From Agrostemma githago (lineage: Eukaryota > Streptophyta > Magnoliopsida > Caryophyllales > Caryophyllaceae), in the NCBI GenBank assembly GCA_958450325.1, contig OY288259.1:23926734-23990733 (forward strand): DNA of 64,000 nt, written 5' to 3'. Each line of letters begins with the position of its first letter. Position 1 is the first letter of the stretch. Shown here one piece after another: positions 24,522 to 39,695 of the stretch. Made by a program: the position numbers and the translations under genes. The notes under the pieces are model-generated. The model did not search any database. It was not told the DNA's origin and was given only the letters and a program-made list of their open reading frames with translations.

Positions 24522-26915
24522 TGTGGACATGACATAGGTCCACCCCGACGCGGCCTTGCGCGGGTTTGGGGAGGCGAATGAATCTCCATATGAGATGGTC
24601 AAATTGAAATTTAAATCGAAGTTGGAGTCGCCACCGAATTTTATGGTTATTCGGAACCGTTCGAGCCCACTTTATGTCATAGTGGGCCATATACAAAATA
24701 CGGCCCATTTCCGATGTCAGAGTTTATTGGGCTCGTCCCTTTGCAGTTCGATACCGATGCCGACTTGATCGGCTAATCGTATATTGAATGACTCTCGTTG
24801 CCAATGGATTCGGACATCCGGAAACCACGGTTCTGAGTAAGGGGTGAGGGTACGTGTTGGGAAGTTCACTAAGAACACCCAACCCCGCCCGCACATTAGC
24901 GGCCTCTACTAGGATATCGAATGATTTTTTAATACGCGCGTTAGTAATACGATGAATGATATGCAAACATTGTTTTCCTAAACATGCGAGGAATTGAATG
25001 GGTTGCTAAGTCGATTTAATGCATGAAAATTTAACATCAAAGTTGAATTTAGCATGTGAGATTCGTTTTAGTATAATAAAACAAATGATGAAAAAGATAT
25101 GAATTTGCTACAAGGATAAACAAACGAGTTAGTATCGATTTGTAAATAATAATATAGCAAATAAAATAAATATACGAGATCGAGAAAATAAATATTAATC
25201 GAAATCTGAAAACTATTGCTAAAAACGCTGTTTTGTATAAAAAACGAAGTTCGAAAAATAATAATAAAAAAAAGAAGGCGCGTCGTGGCAGCCGGCCGCG
25301 CGGCTCGCCCGGGATGCCGGCGAGTCGCGTGTCGGGCTGATTTCGAAAGCGGTTTTTTGAAAATTCGATGCTTTTATTAAACCGTGTACGAATATTGCAT
25401 AATTCGTACTCGACTTAATATTTTCGATATTCGTTATATTCGATAATTGACTTCGAAATCAATATCAAATACTTCGAATAGCTCTAGAAAAGATATAAAT
25501 TTTGAAAATCGTTTCGTAGAATAATAAAATAAAACGAACGAAAAAGCTAAAAGAAGACTCGGGTTTCAGGCCCGTGTGCGAGTCGCCTGGGGGTGGCGCG
25601 ACTCGCGTGCGGGTCTGTCCGATTTTATTTTTTTTGTTCGAAATTGCTAATTTTGATAAATCGTGTACAAAATATGAATTAATTTGTATTCGATTTTATG
25701 TTTTCGATATTCGTCGTACCCGATATTCAATTATGAAATCGATATCGAGTATTCGGAATGAATTAAAAAAAAAAGTTTTGTAAAAAGAAGTTTGAACGAA
25801 AAAAGATGTAACGATTTTCAACATCGTCGAGATTTAATATAATTCTTTTCGATACAATATTCGATTATAGAGAATCGATATCATATTTTTAAGAATGTTT
25901 GATATATGAAAGTAGTTTTTAATAATATCGATATTAGAAAATAAAATAAAAAAAAGCGACGACCGACCCATAAAAAATAAAACGGACGAGGAGGAGAAGA
26001 GAAGAAGAAGAAGGAGAAATCGGGTTTGGTACACCCTCAACCTACATGCTTCTGTTTACTCGGATCGGGGCTCGTCGGGACGTGGCTTGGGCACAAGAGC
26101 GTTGAGTAGATGTCGGTGAGTTATGGTGGTTCGGTTTGGTCGTGAAGGGTGTCGGGTATAGGGCCGGATTTCCTTCGGGTTTTGGACGAGATATCGGTTC
26201 CTCGGTGCCTAGTTTTTATGCTTGTATGAATGTGTGCGTACAGATGTCGATTTCTATATTTGATGTTATGAGTGTATGAGAATAATTGATGTTGTAGATG
26301 TCTTGAAAAGTGTGTGTGTAAGGGGCTATTTATAGGGAATTCCCGACCTTGGCTAGGAGAGTATGAACTACCGTTTAGGATAGGAAACGTAAGAAGCTGA
26401 AAGGCATGAGAATTCCGCTTGCTTGTCGAAGAAGCAAGGGAACACGGCTGGAAGAGGGCTGCCCGGCCGAGTGTTTGCACTCGGTCAGGTGTTTGAATCG
26501 GTTTTCGGATAGGATTCCTACTTGAGATCGAATTCCATCCTTAAACGGATTTGTTTAATATTTTGTGAAGCTGATTTTTTGTAGGATTGGAGTATGAATC
26601 AGCCGTGTGAGGTGTCACGGCTGACTCACGTGTCTCGGGAAAATCTTTGACCGGGTTTTGACTCGGTCGCTAAAAGACGGTTTTACCCCTGGTGTCGGAA
26701 TCGACCCAAACTAGTCTTATTTGACTCGAAACGACCCACTGGGCCTGATTTTGAGGTTGGTTTTGTGAGATATGTACTCCATAATGAGCCCAAGCCAAAT
26801 GCCAATGATTTTGAGCCCGTTTCTGAGTATTTAAAGCACGTTTGCGTCCGATCATCATCGGGTGTTTGTCGGAAACTGCTATAGAAACCTGGCGGTCAAA
26901 ATGTGGGTATCTACA
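24522..26915 (-). repeat. Element A LTR5
   Basis: 2394 bp, complete ends. A at 25729, at the same LTR offset (1207) as the A in LTR3, while LTR4 between them has G. Confidence 0.9.
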
Positions 26916-29900
26916 GAGCCCCCACTCTGACTGAGGCTTGGACAAGGCGAAAGTCAGAGTAGCTACCAGGCCAATCAAAGATTAAGACCTGGCAGACTTT
27001 CGGTCGGGTCGTTTAAGGTCCATTAGACCTGCGTAAAGGGCCCGCCGGCCAGAGACTAGAAATGTACCTGAGCTGATGATGATAACTCCATGGGGAATCG
27101 GATTTGTCGTATAAGTCTATGCCGCTGGGGAGTTATGTGAATTGCGCGGTCTTGAATTGTACCTGTATAAGTTACATAAAATTTTGCATGCAACATGTAG
27201 GTGAAACAAATATGACTCGCGCTGGGGAATAAAAATGATTTTTGCTTAGTTTTGAAATCGAAGTCCTGAAAACAATTCACGTGCTAGGAAATAGGTTTTC
27301 AGAACTGAAATGGGTAGAAAAGAAATTTGCAATTTAAATAGACCGAAATTTGACCTTGTCGAAAAGGGTTTTCTCAAATGGCTAAGTTTTGCAGATTTTA
27401 AAAAATGATAATTTGAAAAGAGAGACCTATCGACAGACTCGACGCTGGGCGTGACCGGACGAGTTGACAGACACGACTGGACTCTCGAGGGGTTGGACCG
27501 TGACTCGGTAGGGGGGTGGGCCACCTAACAAGACTCTTAAGTTGCGCTATTCCGTAGCCTAGGCGAGTGGCAACATGGTCGAATCCTTGGAATGGGACGG
27601 ATGTGCTATGGGGGGATTGCAATAGTCTGTAATGAGACTGTTTTGGCATGACAGGACTTTTAGCAGTAGCAATGCCGTAGTCTAGTGCTCTTCTGGATTT
27701 TTGATTTTTGGGTACATTTCCAAAGTGGGTATTGCCCCGAGTCCTGACAGATTCTTGTCTTCGACTGAGCCGAGCACTAGGACACACTATAGAAAGGAGG
27801 CTAGATTTTTGAATTTTATCTGGATTTTGTGAGTGGATGGAGGTTTTCCGCCTAAGAGAAGCCCCCTGGACGACAAAGCTAGCTGTTGAGAACATGACGG
27901 TGTCGTGACCGGAATGATGGTGCTTTTTGAATGTGTGTCAATGTGGGTGGTTGTGCCTCTGTTGAAAGGCTGCCTACGTATTCACGTGTAGTGAAATCAA
28001 ACCATGCCGTAGTTCAGTGTTAAAAAATATATTATGGTGCCTAGTCTAATAGGACATTGTGTGTAACTAGCCATAGCAATGGTGTAGGCTAGGTGCATTC
28101 CCAATGATGTCTTGATCAAAGGGCTAGAATGATTAGGATATTGATCCTGTGACTGTGAGCATTCTCCGGGATAGCCCCCAGAGGTGGTGTGCACTATTTG
28201 GGCATGTTCTATGCCGACTGCGAGTTAAATTCCCGTGTTTGGGGTTGGTAAGTGGTTTGAATGGGAAGAATTGGGATGGGATTTTAACGAGTTTTGCTCT
28301 CGGGGATTTTAACTAGTTTTGCTCTCGGGGATTTTAACCAGTTTTGCTCTCGGGGATTTGACGAGTTTTGCTCTCGAGATTGTGTATGATTAGGTAAGGG
28401 ATTTGACGAGTTTTTCTCTCGGGTCTTTGACGAGTTTTGATCTCGGGTTTGCATATGGTGATTGTGAATTTTGTTATGTAAAGGGGAAGCCGAGTAAAAT
28501 GGCTCGAACTTTGATCGGGATATGTTTGATGATGCGGGATCTGGTTTCCATGTCTGGCCCTAATGGTTAGGGGTATCCTATGGAGCTTGAATCCTCAAAA
28601 TTCCGGGCTGTCTTTAGCCTGGGCCTCGGGAAGGTCTTGAGGGTTGTAATGTGGGAAGGCTAAATGTGGTGTTAGTTGACCAGCTTGATTGTTTCTCCCT
28701 TATTGGATGGTATGAGTATTGATCTTGAGTGGACCGTTGACCACGGTTATGGGCATTTGAATATTTTTTGTTGGTTGACCTCTTAGCCCCGGTCATAAGA
28801 TCTTCATTTGTGTTGACCGTTCTGGTCGTGGATGCTTTTTTTTTATGATGGCCTGCTTTTTTGTTTTGGCCTTTTGCTTTTTTCTTTGGACTTTTGATTT
28901 TTTTTTCTCCAGTTTTTTGTCTTTTTTTTTGTTGGTCAGACTAACACCGTAGGTAGGTATGGTTGATCTTGTCGGAGGGGTGTTTATTGTGGGAAATGGG
29001 CTTGCCTCCCGTCTCGAACCCAAACCAGGAGACTACCTAGATTCGTCATTAGATTCGATACCGCTCCTTCTAAGTGTAGTTTTGTGGCTTCCTATGTCAG
29101 ACATGGAACAGGTAAAGGAAAACACGGGTCTCGATTTCCTGCAGTCATTATAGATGTGCCTATAGTCACTTGCATGTGCTCACAGTGTATGATGGTGTTT
29201 ATCATGTTCTCGGAAACACATAAGGAAAGTATATATGAGCAATAGAAAAGCTGATTTTATTGAATTTTGAAAAAGAGGACAGAATGCAAAAGACTCTGAC
29301 TCTGATTTGGAAATGAAGATGTAGGGTATCCTAGACTCGGACTCAGACTTAGACTCGAATCAGATCCGGATTCGGATGCTTGGTTGGTTGTTTTTTTTGG
29401 TAAGGTCTTCGACAGGTGCCACGACTCGCCTAAACTCGGTTTTGCGCAAATGCAAGAGAGGGAGTCAAACTAGACGCGACCCGGGGTGAATGGAATGACT
29501 AGGATTCTTGGATCGGGATACTCGAACGTTGACCTGGACAAGGTAACGACCACTGGCTTGGACTTGATGATGAGACTCAAGCTGCACGAGGGTGAGTCCG
29601 ATAATGGGGCGACCATGTTTGACTCGGGTTAGACTCTCCTAAGACAAATGTGTAGGGTATGATCCTCGGAGTGATCGTGATTAATCGCTCCGTCGGAGAA
29701 TAGCCCCCAAGTGAGGCTAAGGACTCAGATGGTGTGACATCTAAGTGGCTCGAAAGTGGGGTACGTGAGACACGTGTAAGACATGACCCTTAGAGCAACC
29801 GTGATTGACCGCTCTAATGAAGGGTAGCCCCCAAGTGGGATTGAAAATTTGGTTTAAGACTCGAGTGTCGGACGAGTGACTCTTAGACGTAAAGGTCACA

Positions 29901-30911
29901 AACCTTTTGTTATAGGGTTATGCCTTGTAAAAGGTTGACTCGGAAAAGACACTTAGACGGGTGACTTGTGAAAGGTGGGCCTCCTTTAGGATAGCCGTGT
30001 GGGCTGGGCCTTGTTCGAAAGGAGGTCCACGTGAGACATTCCCCAGACTTCTAGACTCGATTGTGTAGACGGGCCGACCCTTGTAGGAGTATGTCCTACG
30101 TAGGTGGGTCTTGCCTTAGTCTAATAAGGCGGACTGGGATAGGGAGGAAATCCGTGATATAAGATTGACGGAGTTTCGAGGCTAGAAGACCTTGACGATT
30201 TATGACACGACCCGACACTGCTAAATACGGGAAGTCCTAAAAAGAGGAAGGTTTTGAAATTGATTTTTGAAAGCCCGAGTAAAATCGGGGAGAGGAACCC
30301 GGCCCCTTTTTTTTTCGAAAAAGAAAACGGAAAGGCGGACCGGGGAGCGGGTTTGAAAGTTCGAAAATATTTTCGAGTTTTGAAATGGGCATAATACCGG
30401 CTAAAAATAGGCTATTTTGAGTAAAATCGTGGATCCTAAATTCGGTATACGTCCCGGGTTTTGAAATTGGATATTTTGAAAAGGATGCAATTTTGAAAAT
30501 GACGGTTTTTGAAAAAAGACTTGTAAATCAGGTAGCACGTAGTCATGGAAACAGTATAACGACGCCATGTATGCTCTAATTCTAAGTCTCCGTCAGTCTG
30601 TAAGGGTCTATACTAGTGTACACAGCCTATCGAGAATCGGGGCGGACTTCCTAAGTCGAGTTGAGCTTAGAACATGCCGTAAAACCCATACGAATCGGCT
30701 AATGGACATCTTCGACATATCCAATTTGGACTACATCGATAGTATAGTGGGACGTCGGTCACCAGTACCGGCCCGGGAAAATATGGGGTTATGCATGAAC
30801 TGTAAAACTAAAACGCGTATTGTACTAGTCAAACGATTTCTATTCGAGTCTCACCCTGAGGATGCTGAAGGTCAGTAACGTATCAGCTAATCCCCAGCGG
30901 AGTCGCCAAAT
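26916..30911 (-). mobile_element. Element A internal region, copy 5
   Basis: 3996 bp, non-coding. C in the T-run near 28907 (tttttCtcc; G in copies 1-4 and 7, T in copy 6), private T in agggTtatgcc near 29919, and the shared gaggAaccc of copies 4-6. Confidence 0.82.
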
Positions 30912-33305
30912 TGTGGACATGACATAGGTCCACCCCGACGCGGCCTTGCGCGGGTTTGGGGAGGCGAATGAATCTCCATATGAGATGGTCAAATTGAAAT
31001 TTAAATCGAAGTTGGAGTCGCCACCGAATTTTATGGTTATTCGGAACCGTTCGAGCCCACTTTATGTCATAGTGGGCCATATACAAAATACGGTCCATTT
31101 CCGATGTCAGAGTTTATTGGGCTCGTCCCTTTGCAGTTCGATACCGATGCCGACTTGATCGGCTAATCGTATATTGAATGACTCTCGTTGCCAATGGATT
31201 CGGACATCCGGAAACCACGGTTCTGAGTAAGGGGTGAGGGTACGTGTTGGGAAGTTCACTAAGAACACCCAACCCCGCCCGCACATTAGCGGCCTCTACT
31301 AGGATATCGAATGATTTTTTAATACGCGCGTTAGTAATACGATGAATGATATGCAAACATTGTTTTCCTAAACATGCGAGGAATTGAATGGGTTGCTAAG
31401 TCGATTTAATGCATGAAAATTTAACATCAAAGTTGAATTTAGCATGTGAGATTCGTTTTAGTATAATAAAACAAATGATGAAAAAGATATGAATTTGCTA
31501 CAAGGATAAACAAACGAGTTAGTATCGATTTGTAAATAATAATATAGCAAATAAAATAAATATACGAGATCGAGAAAATAAATATTAATCGAAATCTGAA
31601 AACTATTGCTAAAAACGCTGTTTTGTATAAAAAACGAAGTTCGAAAAATAATAATAAAAAAAAGAAGGCGCGTCGTGGCAGCCGGCCGCGCGGCTCGCCC
31701 GGGATGCCGGCGAGTCGCGTGTCGGGCTGATTTCGAAAGCGGTTTTTTGAAAATTCGATGCTTTTATTAAACCGTGTACGAATATTGCATAATTCGTACT
31801 CGACTTAATATTTTCGATATTCGTTATATTCGATAATTGACTTCGAAATCAATATCAAATACTTCGAATAGCTCTAGAAAAGATATAAATTTTGAAAATC
31901 GTTTCGTAGAATAATAAAATAAAACGAACGAAAAAGCTAAAAGAAGACTCGGGTTTCAGGCCCGTGTGCGAGTCGCCTGGGGGTGGCGCGACTCGCGTGC
32001 GGGTCTGTCCGATTTTATTTTTTTTGTTCGAAATTGCTAATTTTGATAAATCGTGTACAAAATATGAATTAATTTGTATTCGATTTTATGTTTTCGATAT
32101 TCGTCGTACCCGATATTCGATTATGAAATCGATATCGAGTATTCGGAATGAATTAAAAAAAAAAGTTTTGTAAAAAGAAGTTTGAACGAAAAAAGATGTA
32201 ACGATTTTCAACATCGTCGAGATTTAATATAATTCTTTTCGATACAATATTCGATTATAGAGAATCGATATCATATTTTTAAGAATGTTTGATATATGAA
32301 AGTAGTTTTTAATAATATCGATATTAGAAAATAAAATAAAAAAAAGCGACGACCGACCCATAAAAAATAAAACGGACGAGGAGGAGAAGAGAAGAAGAAG
32401 AAGGAGAAATCGGGTTTGGTACACCCTCAACCTACATGCTTCTGTTTACTCGGATCGGGGCTCGTCGGGACGTGGCTTGGGCACAAGAGCGTTGAGTAGA
32501 TGTCGGTGAGTTATGGTGGTTCGGTTTGGTCGTGAAGGGTGTCGGGTATAGGGCCGGATTTCCTTCGGGTTTTGGACGAGATATCGGTTCCTCGGTGCCT
32601 AGTTTTTATGCTTGTATGAATGTGTGCGTACAGATGTCGATTTCTATATTTGATGTTATGAGTGTATGAGAATAATTGATGTTGTAGATGTCTTGAAAAG
32701 TGTGTGTGTAAGGGGCTATTTATAGGGAATTCCCGACCTTGGCTAGGAGAGTATGAACTACCGTTTAGGATAGGAAACGTAAGAAGCTGAAAGGCATGAG
32801 AATTCCGCTTGCTTGTCGAAGAAGCAAGGGAACACGGCTGGAAGAGGGCTGCCCGGCCGAGTGTTTGCACTCGGTCAGGTGTTTGAATCGGTTTTCGGAT
32901 AGGATTCCTACTTGAGATCGAATTCCATCCTTAAACGGATTTGTTTAATATTTTGTGAAGCTGATTTTTTGTAGGATTGGAGTATGAATCAGCCGTGTGA
33001 GGTGTCACGGCTGACTCACGTGTCTCGGGAAAATCTTTGACCGGGTTTTGACTCGGTCGCTAAAAGACGGTTTTACCCCTGGTGTCGGAATCGACCCAAA
33101 CTAGTCTTATTTGACTCGAAACGACCCACTGGGCCTGATTTTGACGTTGGTTTTGTGAGATATGTACTCCATAATGAGCCCAAGCCAAATGCCAATGATT
33201 TTGAGCCCGTTTCTGAGTATTTAAAGCACGTTTGCGTCCGATCATCATCGGGTGTTTGTCGGAAACTGCTATAGAAACCTGGCGGTCAAAATGTGGGTAT
33301 CTACA
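30912..33305 (-). repeat. Element A LTR6
   Basis: 2394 bp, complete ends. T at 31094 (cggTccatt) is shared only with LTR7; C at 33145 is private. Confidence 0.9.
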
Positions 33306-36300
33306 GAGCCCCCACTCTGACTGAGGCTTGGACAAGGCGAAAGTCAGAGTAGCTACCAGGCCAATCAAAGATTAAGACCTGGCAGACTTTCGGTCGGGTC
33401 GTTTAAGGTCCATTAGACCTGCGTAAAGGGCCCGCCGGCCAGAGACTAGAAATGTACCTGAGCTGATGATGATAACTCCATGGGGAATCGGATTTGTCGT
33501 ATAAGTCTATGCCGCTGGGGAGTTATGTGAATTGCGCGGTCTTGAATTGTACCTGTATAAGTTACATAAAATTTTGCATGCAACATGTAGGTGAAACAAA
33601 TATGACTCGCGCTGGGGAATAAAAATGATTTTTGCTTAGTTTTGAAATCGAAGTCCTGAAAACAATTCACGTGCTAGGAAATAGGTTTTCAGAACTGAAA
33701 TGGGTAGAAAAGAAATTTGCAATTTAAATAGACCGAAATTTGACCTTGTCGAAAAGGGTTTTCTCAAATGGCTAAGTTTTGCAGATTTTAAAAAATGATA
33801 ATTTGAAAAGAGAGACCTATCGACAGACTCGACGCTGGGCGTGACCGGACGAGTTGACAGACACGACTGGACTCTCGAGGGGTTGGACCGTGACTCGGTA
33901 GGGGGGTGGGCCACCTAACAAGACTCTTAAGTTGCGCTATTCCGTAGCCTAGGCGAGTGGCAACATGGTCGAATCCTTGGAATGGGACGGATGTGCTATG
34001 GGGGGATTGCAATAGTCTGTAATGAGACTGTTTTGGCATGACAGGACTTTTAGCAGTAGCAATGCCGTAGTCTAGTGCTCTTCTGGATTTTTGATTTTTG
34101 GGTACATTTCCAAAGTGGGTATTGCCCCGAGTCCTGACAGATTCTTGTCTTCGACTGAGCCGAGCACTAGGACACACTATAGAAAGGAGGCTAGATTTTT
34201 GAATTTTATCTGGATTTTGTGAGTGGATGGAGGTTTTCCGCCTAAGAGAAGCCCCCTGGACGACAAAGCTAGCTGTTGAGAACATGACGGTGTCGTGACC
34301 GGAATGATGGTGCTTTTTGAATGTGTGTCAATGTGGGTGGTTGTGCCTCTGTTGAAAGGCTGCCTACGTATTCACGTGTAGTGAAATCAAACCATGCCGT
34401 AGTTCAGTGTTAAAAAATATATTATGGTGCCTAGTCTAATAGGACATTGTGTGTAACTAGCCATAGCAATGGTGTAGGCTAGGTGCATTCCCAATGATGT
34501 CTTGATCAAAGGGCTAGAATGATTAGGATATTGATCCTGTGACTGTGAGCATTCTCCGGGATAGCCCCCAGAGGTGGTGTGCACTATTTGGGCATGTTCT
34601 ATGCCGACTGCGAGTTAAATTCCCGTGTTTGGGGTTGGTAAGTGGTTTGAATGGGAAGAATTGGGATGGGATTTTAACGAGTTTTGCTCTCGGGGATTTT
34701 AACTAGTTTTGCTCTCGGGGATTTTAACCAGTTTTGCTCTCGGGGATTTGACGAGTTTTGCTCTCGAGATTGTGTATGATTAGGTAAGGGATTTGACGAG
34801 TTTTTCTCTCGGGTCTTTGACGAGTTTTGATCTCGGGTTTGCATATGGTGATTGTGAATTTTGTTATGTAAAGGGGAAGCCGAGTAAAATGGCTCGAACT
34901 TTGATCGGGATATGTTTGATGATGCGGGATCTGGTTTCCATGTCTGGCCCTAATGGTTAGGGGTATCCTATGGAGCTTGAATCCTCAAAATTCCGGGCTG
35001 TCTTTAGCCTGGGCCTCGGGAAGGTCTTGAGGGTTGTAATGTGGGAAGGCTAAATGTGGTGTTAGTTGACCAGCTTGATTGTTTCTCCCTTATTGGATGG
35101 TATGAGTATTGATCTTGAGTGGACCGTTGACCACGGTTATGGGCATTTGAATATTTTTTGTTGGTTGACCTCTTAGCCCCGGTCATAAGATCTTCATTTG
35201 TGTTGACCGTTCTGGTCGTGGATGCTTTTTTTTTATGATGGCCTGCTTTTTTGTTTTGGCCTTTTGCTTTTTTCTTTGGACTTTTGATTTTTTTTTTTCC
35301 AGTTTTTTGTCTTTTTTTTTGTTGGTCAGACTAACACCGTAGGTAGGTATGGTTGATCTTGTCGGAGGGGTGTTTATTGTGGGAAATGGGCTTGCCTCCC
35401 GTCTCGAACCCAAACCAGGAGACTACCTAGATTCGTCATTAGATTCGATACCGCTCCTTCTAAGTGTAGTTTTGTGGCTTCCTATGTCAGACATGGAACA
35501 GGTAAAGGAAAACACGGGTCTCGATTTCCTGCAGTCATTATAGATGTGCCTATAGTCACTTGCATGTGCTCACAGTGTATGATGGTGTTTATCATGTTCT
35601 CGGAAACACATAAGGAAAGTATATATGAGCAATAGAAAAGCTGATTTTATTGAATTTTGAAAAAGAGGACAGAATGCAAAAGACTCTGACTCTGATTTGG
35701 AAATGAAGATGTAGGGTATCCTAGACTCGGACTCAGACTTAGACTCGAATCAGATCCGGATTCGGATGCTTGGTTGGTTGTTTTTTTTGGTAAGGTCTTC
35801 GACAGGTGCCACGACTCGCCTAAACTCGGTTTTGCGCAAATGCAAGAGAGGGAGTCAAACTAGACGCGACCCGGGGTGAATGGAATGACTAGGATTCTTG
35901 GATCGGGATACTCGAACGTTGACCTGGACAAGGTAACGACCACTGGCTTGGACTTGATGATGAGACTCAAGCTGCACGAGGGTGAGTCCGATAATGGGGC
36001 GACCATGTTTGACTCGGGTTAGACTCTCCTAAGACAAATGTGTAGGGTATGATCCTCGGAGTGATCGTGATTAATCGCTCCGTCGGAGAATAGCCCCCAA
36101 GTGAGGCTAAGGACTCAGATGGTGTGACATCTAAGTGGCTCGAAAGTGGGGTACGTGAGACACGTGTAAGACATGACCCTTAGAGCAACCGTGATTGACC
36201 GCTCTAATGAAGGGTAGCCCCCAAGTGGGATTGAAAATTTGGTTTAAGACTCGAGTGTCGGACGAGTGACTCTTAGACGTAAAGGTCACAAACCTTTTGT

Positions 36301-37301
36301 TATAGGGCTATGCCTTGTAAAAGGTTGACTCGGAAAAGACACTTAGACGGGTGACTTGTGAAAGGTGGGCCTCCTTTAGGATAGCCGTGTGGGCTGGGCC
36401 TTGTTCGAAAGGAGGTCCACGTGAGACATTCCCCAGACTTCTAGACTCGATTGTGTAGACGGGCCGACCCTTGTAGGAGTATGTCCTACGTAGGTGGGTC
36501 TTGCCTTAGTCTAATAAGGCGGACTGGGATAGGGAGGAAATCCGTGATATAAGATTGACGGAGTTTCGAGGCTAGAAGACCTTGACGATTTATGACACGA
36601 CCCGACACTGCTAAATACGGGAAGTCCTAAAAAGAGGAAGGTTTTGAAATTGATTTTTGAAAGCCCGAGTAAAATCGGGGAGAGGAACCCGGCCCCTTTT
36701 TTTTTCGAAAAAGAAAACGGAAAGGCGGACCGGGGAGCGGGTTTGAAAGTTCGAAAATATTTTCGAGTTTTGAAATGGGCATAATACCGGCTAAAAATAG
36801 GCTATTTTGAGTAAAATCGTGGATCCTAAATTCGGTATACGTCCCGGGTTTTGAAATTGGATATTTTGAAAAGGATGCAATTTTGAAAATGACGGTTTTT
36901 GAAAAAAGACTTGTAAATCAGGTAGCACGTAGTCATGGAAACAGTATAACGACGCCATGTATGCTCTAATTCTAAGTCTCCGTCAGTCTGTAAGGGTCTA
37001 TACTAGTGTACACAGCCTATCGAGAATCGGGGCGGACTTCCTAAGTCGAGTTGAGCTTAGAACATGCCGTAAAACCCATACGAATCGGCTAATGGACATC
37101 TTCGACATATCCAATTTGGACTACATCGATAGTATAGTGGGACGTCGGTCACCAGTACCGGCCCGGGAAAATATGGGGTTATGCATGAACTGTAAAACTA
37201 AAACGCGTATTGTACTAGTCAAACGATTTCTATTCGAGTCTCACCCTGAGGATGCTGAAGGTCAGTAACGTATCAGCTAATCCCCAGCGGAGTCGCCAAA
37301 T
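33306..37301 (-). mobile_element. Element A internal region, copy 6
   Basis: 3996 bp, non-coding. Has the gaggAaccc variant of copies 4-6 and an all-T version of the T-run near 35297. Confidence 0.82.
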
Positions 37302-39695
37302 TGTGGACATGACATAGGTCCACCCCGACGCGGCCTTGCGCGGGTTTGGGGAGGCGAATGAATCTCCATATGAGATGGTCAAATTGAAATTTAAATCGAA
37401 GTTGGAGTCGCCACCGAATTTTATGGTTATTCGGAACCGTTCGAGCCCACTTTATGTCATAGTGGGCCATATACAAAATACGGTCCATTTCCGATGTCAG
37501 AGTTTATTGGGCTCGTCCCTTTGCAGTTCGATACCGATGCCGACTTGATCGGCTAATCGTATATTGAATGACTCTCGTTGCCAATGGATTCGGACATCCG
37601 GAAACCACGGTTCTGAGTAAGGGGTGAGGGTACGTGTTGGGAAGTTCACTAAGAACACCCAACCCCGCCCGCACATTAGCGGCCTCTACTAGGATATCGA
37701 ATGATTTTTTAATACGCGCGTTAGTAATACGATGAATGATATGCAAACATTGTTTTCCTAAACATGCGAGGAATTGAATGGGTTGCTAAGTCGATTTAAT
37801 GCATGAAAATTTAACATCAAAGTTGAATTTAGCATGTGAGATTCGTTTTAGTATAATAAAACAAATGATGAAAAAGATATGAATTTGCTACAAGGATAAA
37901 CAAACGAGTTAGTATCGATTTGTAAATAATAATATAGCAAATAAAATAAATATACGAGATCGAGAAAATAAATATTAATCGAAATCTGAAAACTATTGCT
38001 AAAAACGCTGTTTTGTATAAAAAACGAAGTTCGAAAAATAATAATAAAAAAAAGAAGGCGCGTCGTGGCAGCCGGCCGCGCGGCTCGCCCGGGATGCCGG
38101 CGAGTCGCGTGTCGGGCTGATTTCGAAAGCGGTTTTTTGAAAATTTGATGCTTTTATTAAACCGTGTACGAATATTGCATAATTCGTACTCGACTTAATA
38201 TTTTCGATATTCGTTATATTCGATAATTGACTTCGAAATCAATATCAAATACTTCGAATAGCTCTAGAAAAGATATAAATTTTGAAAATCGTTTCGTAGA
38301 ATAATAAAATAAAACGAACGAAAAAGCTAAAAGAAGACTCGGGTTTCAGGCCCGTGTGCGAGTCGCCTGGGGGTGGCGCGACTCGCGTGCGGGTCTGTCC
38401 GATTTTATTTTTTTTGTTCGAAATTGCTAATTTTGATAAATCGTGTACAAAATATGAATTAATTTGTATTCGATTTTATGTTTTCGATATTCGTCGTACC
38501 CGATATTCGATTATGAAATCGATATCGAGTATTCGGAATGAATTAAAAAAAAAAGTTTTGTAAAAAGAAGTTTGAACGAAAAAAGATGTAACGATTTTCA
38601 ACATCGTCGAGATTTAATATAATTCTTTTTGATACAATATTCGATTATAGAGAATCGATATCATATTTTTAAGAATGTTTGATATATGAAAGTAGTTTTT
38701 AATAATATCGATATTAGAAAATAAAATAAAAAAAAGCGACGACCGACCCATAAAAAATAAAACGGACGAGGAGGAGAAGAGAAGAAGAAGAAGGAGAAAT
38801 CGGGTTTGGTACACCCTCAACCTACATGCTTCTGTTTACTCGGATCGGGGCTCGTCGGGACGTGGCTTGGGCACAAGAGCGTTGAGTAGATGTCGGTGAG
38901 TTATGGTGGTTCGGTTTGGTCGTGAAGGGTGTCGGGTATAGGGCCGGATTTCCTTCGGGTTTTGGACGAGATATCGGTTCCTCGGTGCCTAGTTTTTATG
39001 CTTGTATGAATGTGTGCGTACAGATGTCGATTTCTATATTTGATGTTATGAGTGTATGAGAATAATTGATGTTGTAGATGTCTTGAAAAGTGTGTGTGTA
39101 AGGGGCTATTTATAGGGAATTCCCGACCTTGGCTAGGAGAGTATGAACTACCGTTTAGGATAGGAAACGTAAGAAGCTGAAAGGCATGAGAATTCCGCTT
39201 GCTTGTCGAAGAAGCAAGGGAACACGGCTGGAAGAGGGCTGCCCGGCCGAGTGTTTGCACTCGGTCAGGTGTTTGAATCGGTTTTCGGATAGGATTCCTA
39301 CTTGAGATCGAATTCCATCCTTAAACGGATTTGTTTAATATTTTGTGAAGCTGATTTTTTGTAGGATTGGAGTATGAATCAGCCGTGTGAGGTGTCACGG
39401 CTGACTCACGTGTCTCGGGAAAATCTTTGACCGGGTTTTGACTCGGTCGCTAAAAGACGGTTTTACCCCTGGTGTCGGAATCGACCCAAACTAGTCTTAT
39501 TTGACTCGAAACGACCCACTGGGCCTGATTTTGAGGTTGGTTTTGTGAGATATGTACTCCATAATGAGCCCAAGCCAAATGCCAATGATTTTGAGCCCGT
39601 TTCTGAGTATTTAAAGCACGTTTGCGTCCGATCATCATCGGGTGTTTGTCGGAAACTGCTATAGAAACCTGGCGGTCAAAATGTGGGTATCTACA
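37302..39695 (-). repeat. Element A LTR7
   Basis: 2394 bp, complete ends. Shares cggTccatt (37484) with LTR6; private T at 38146 and at 38630. Confidence 0.9.
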
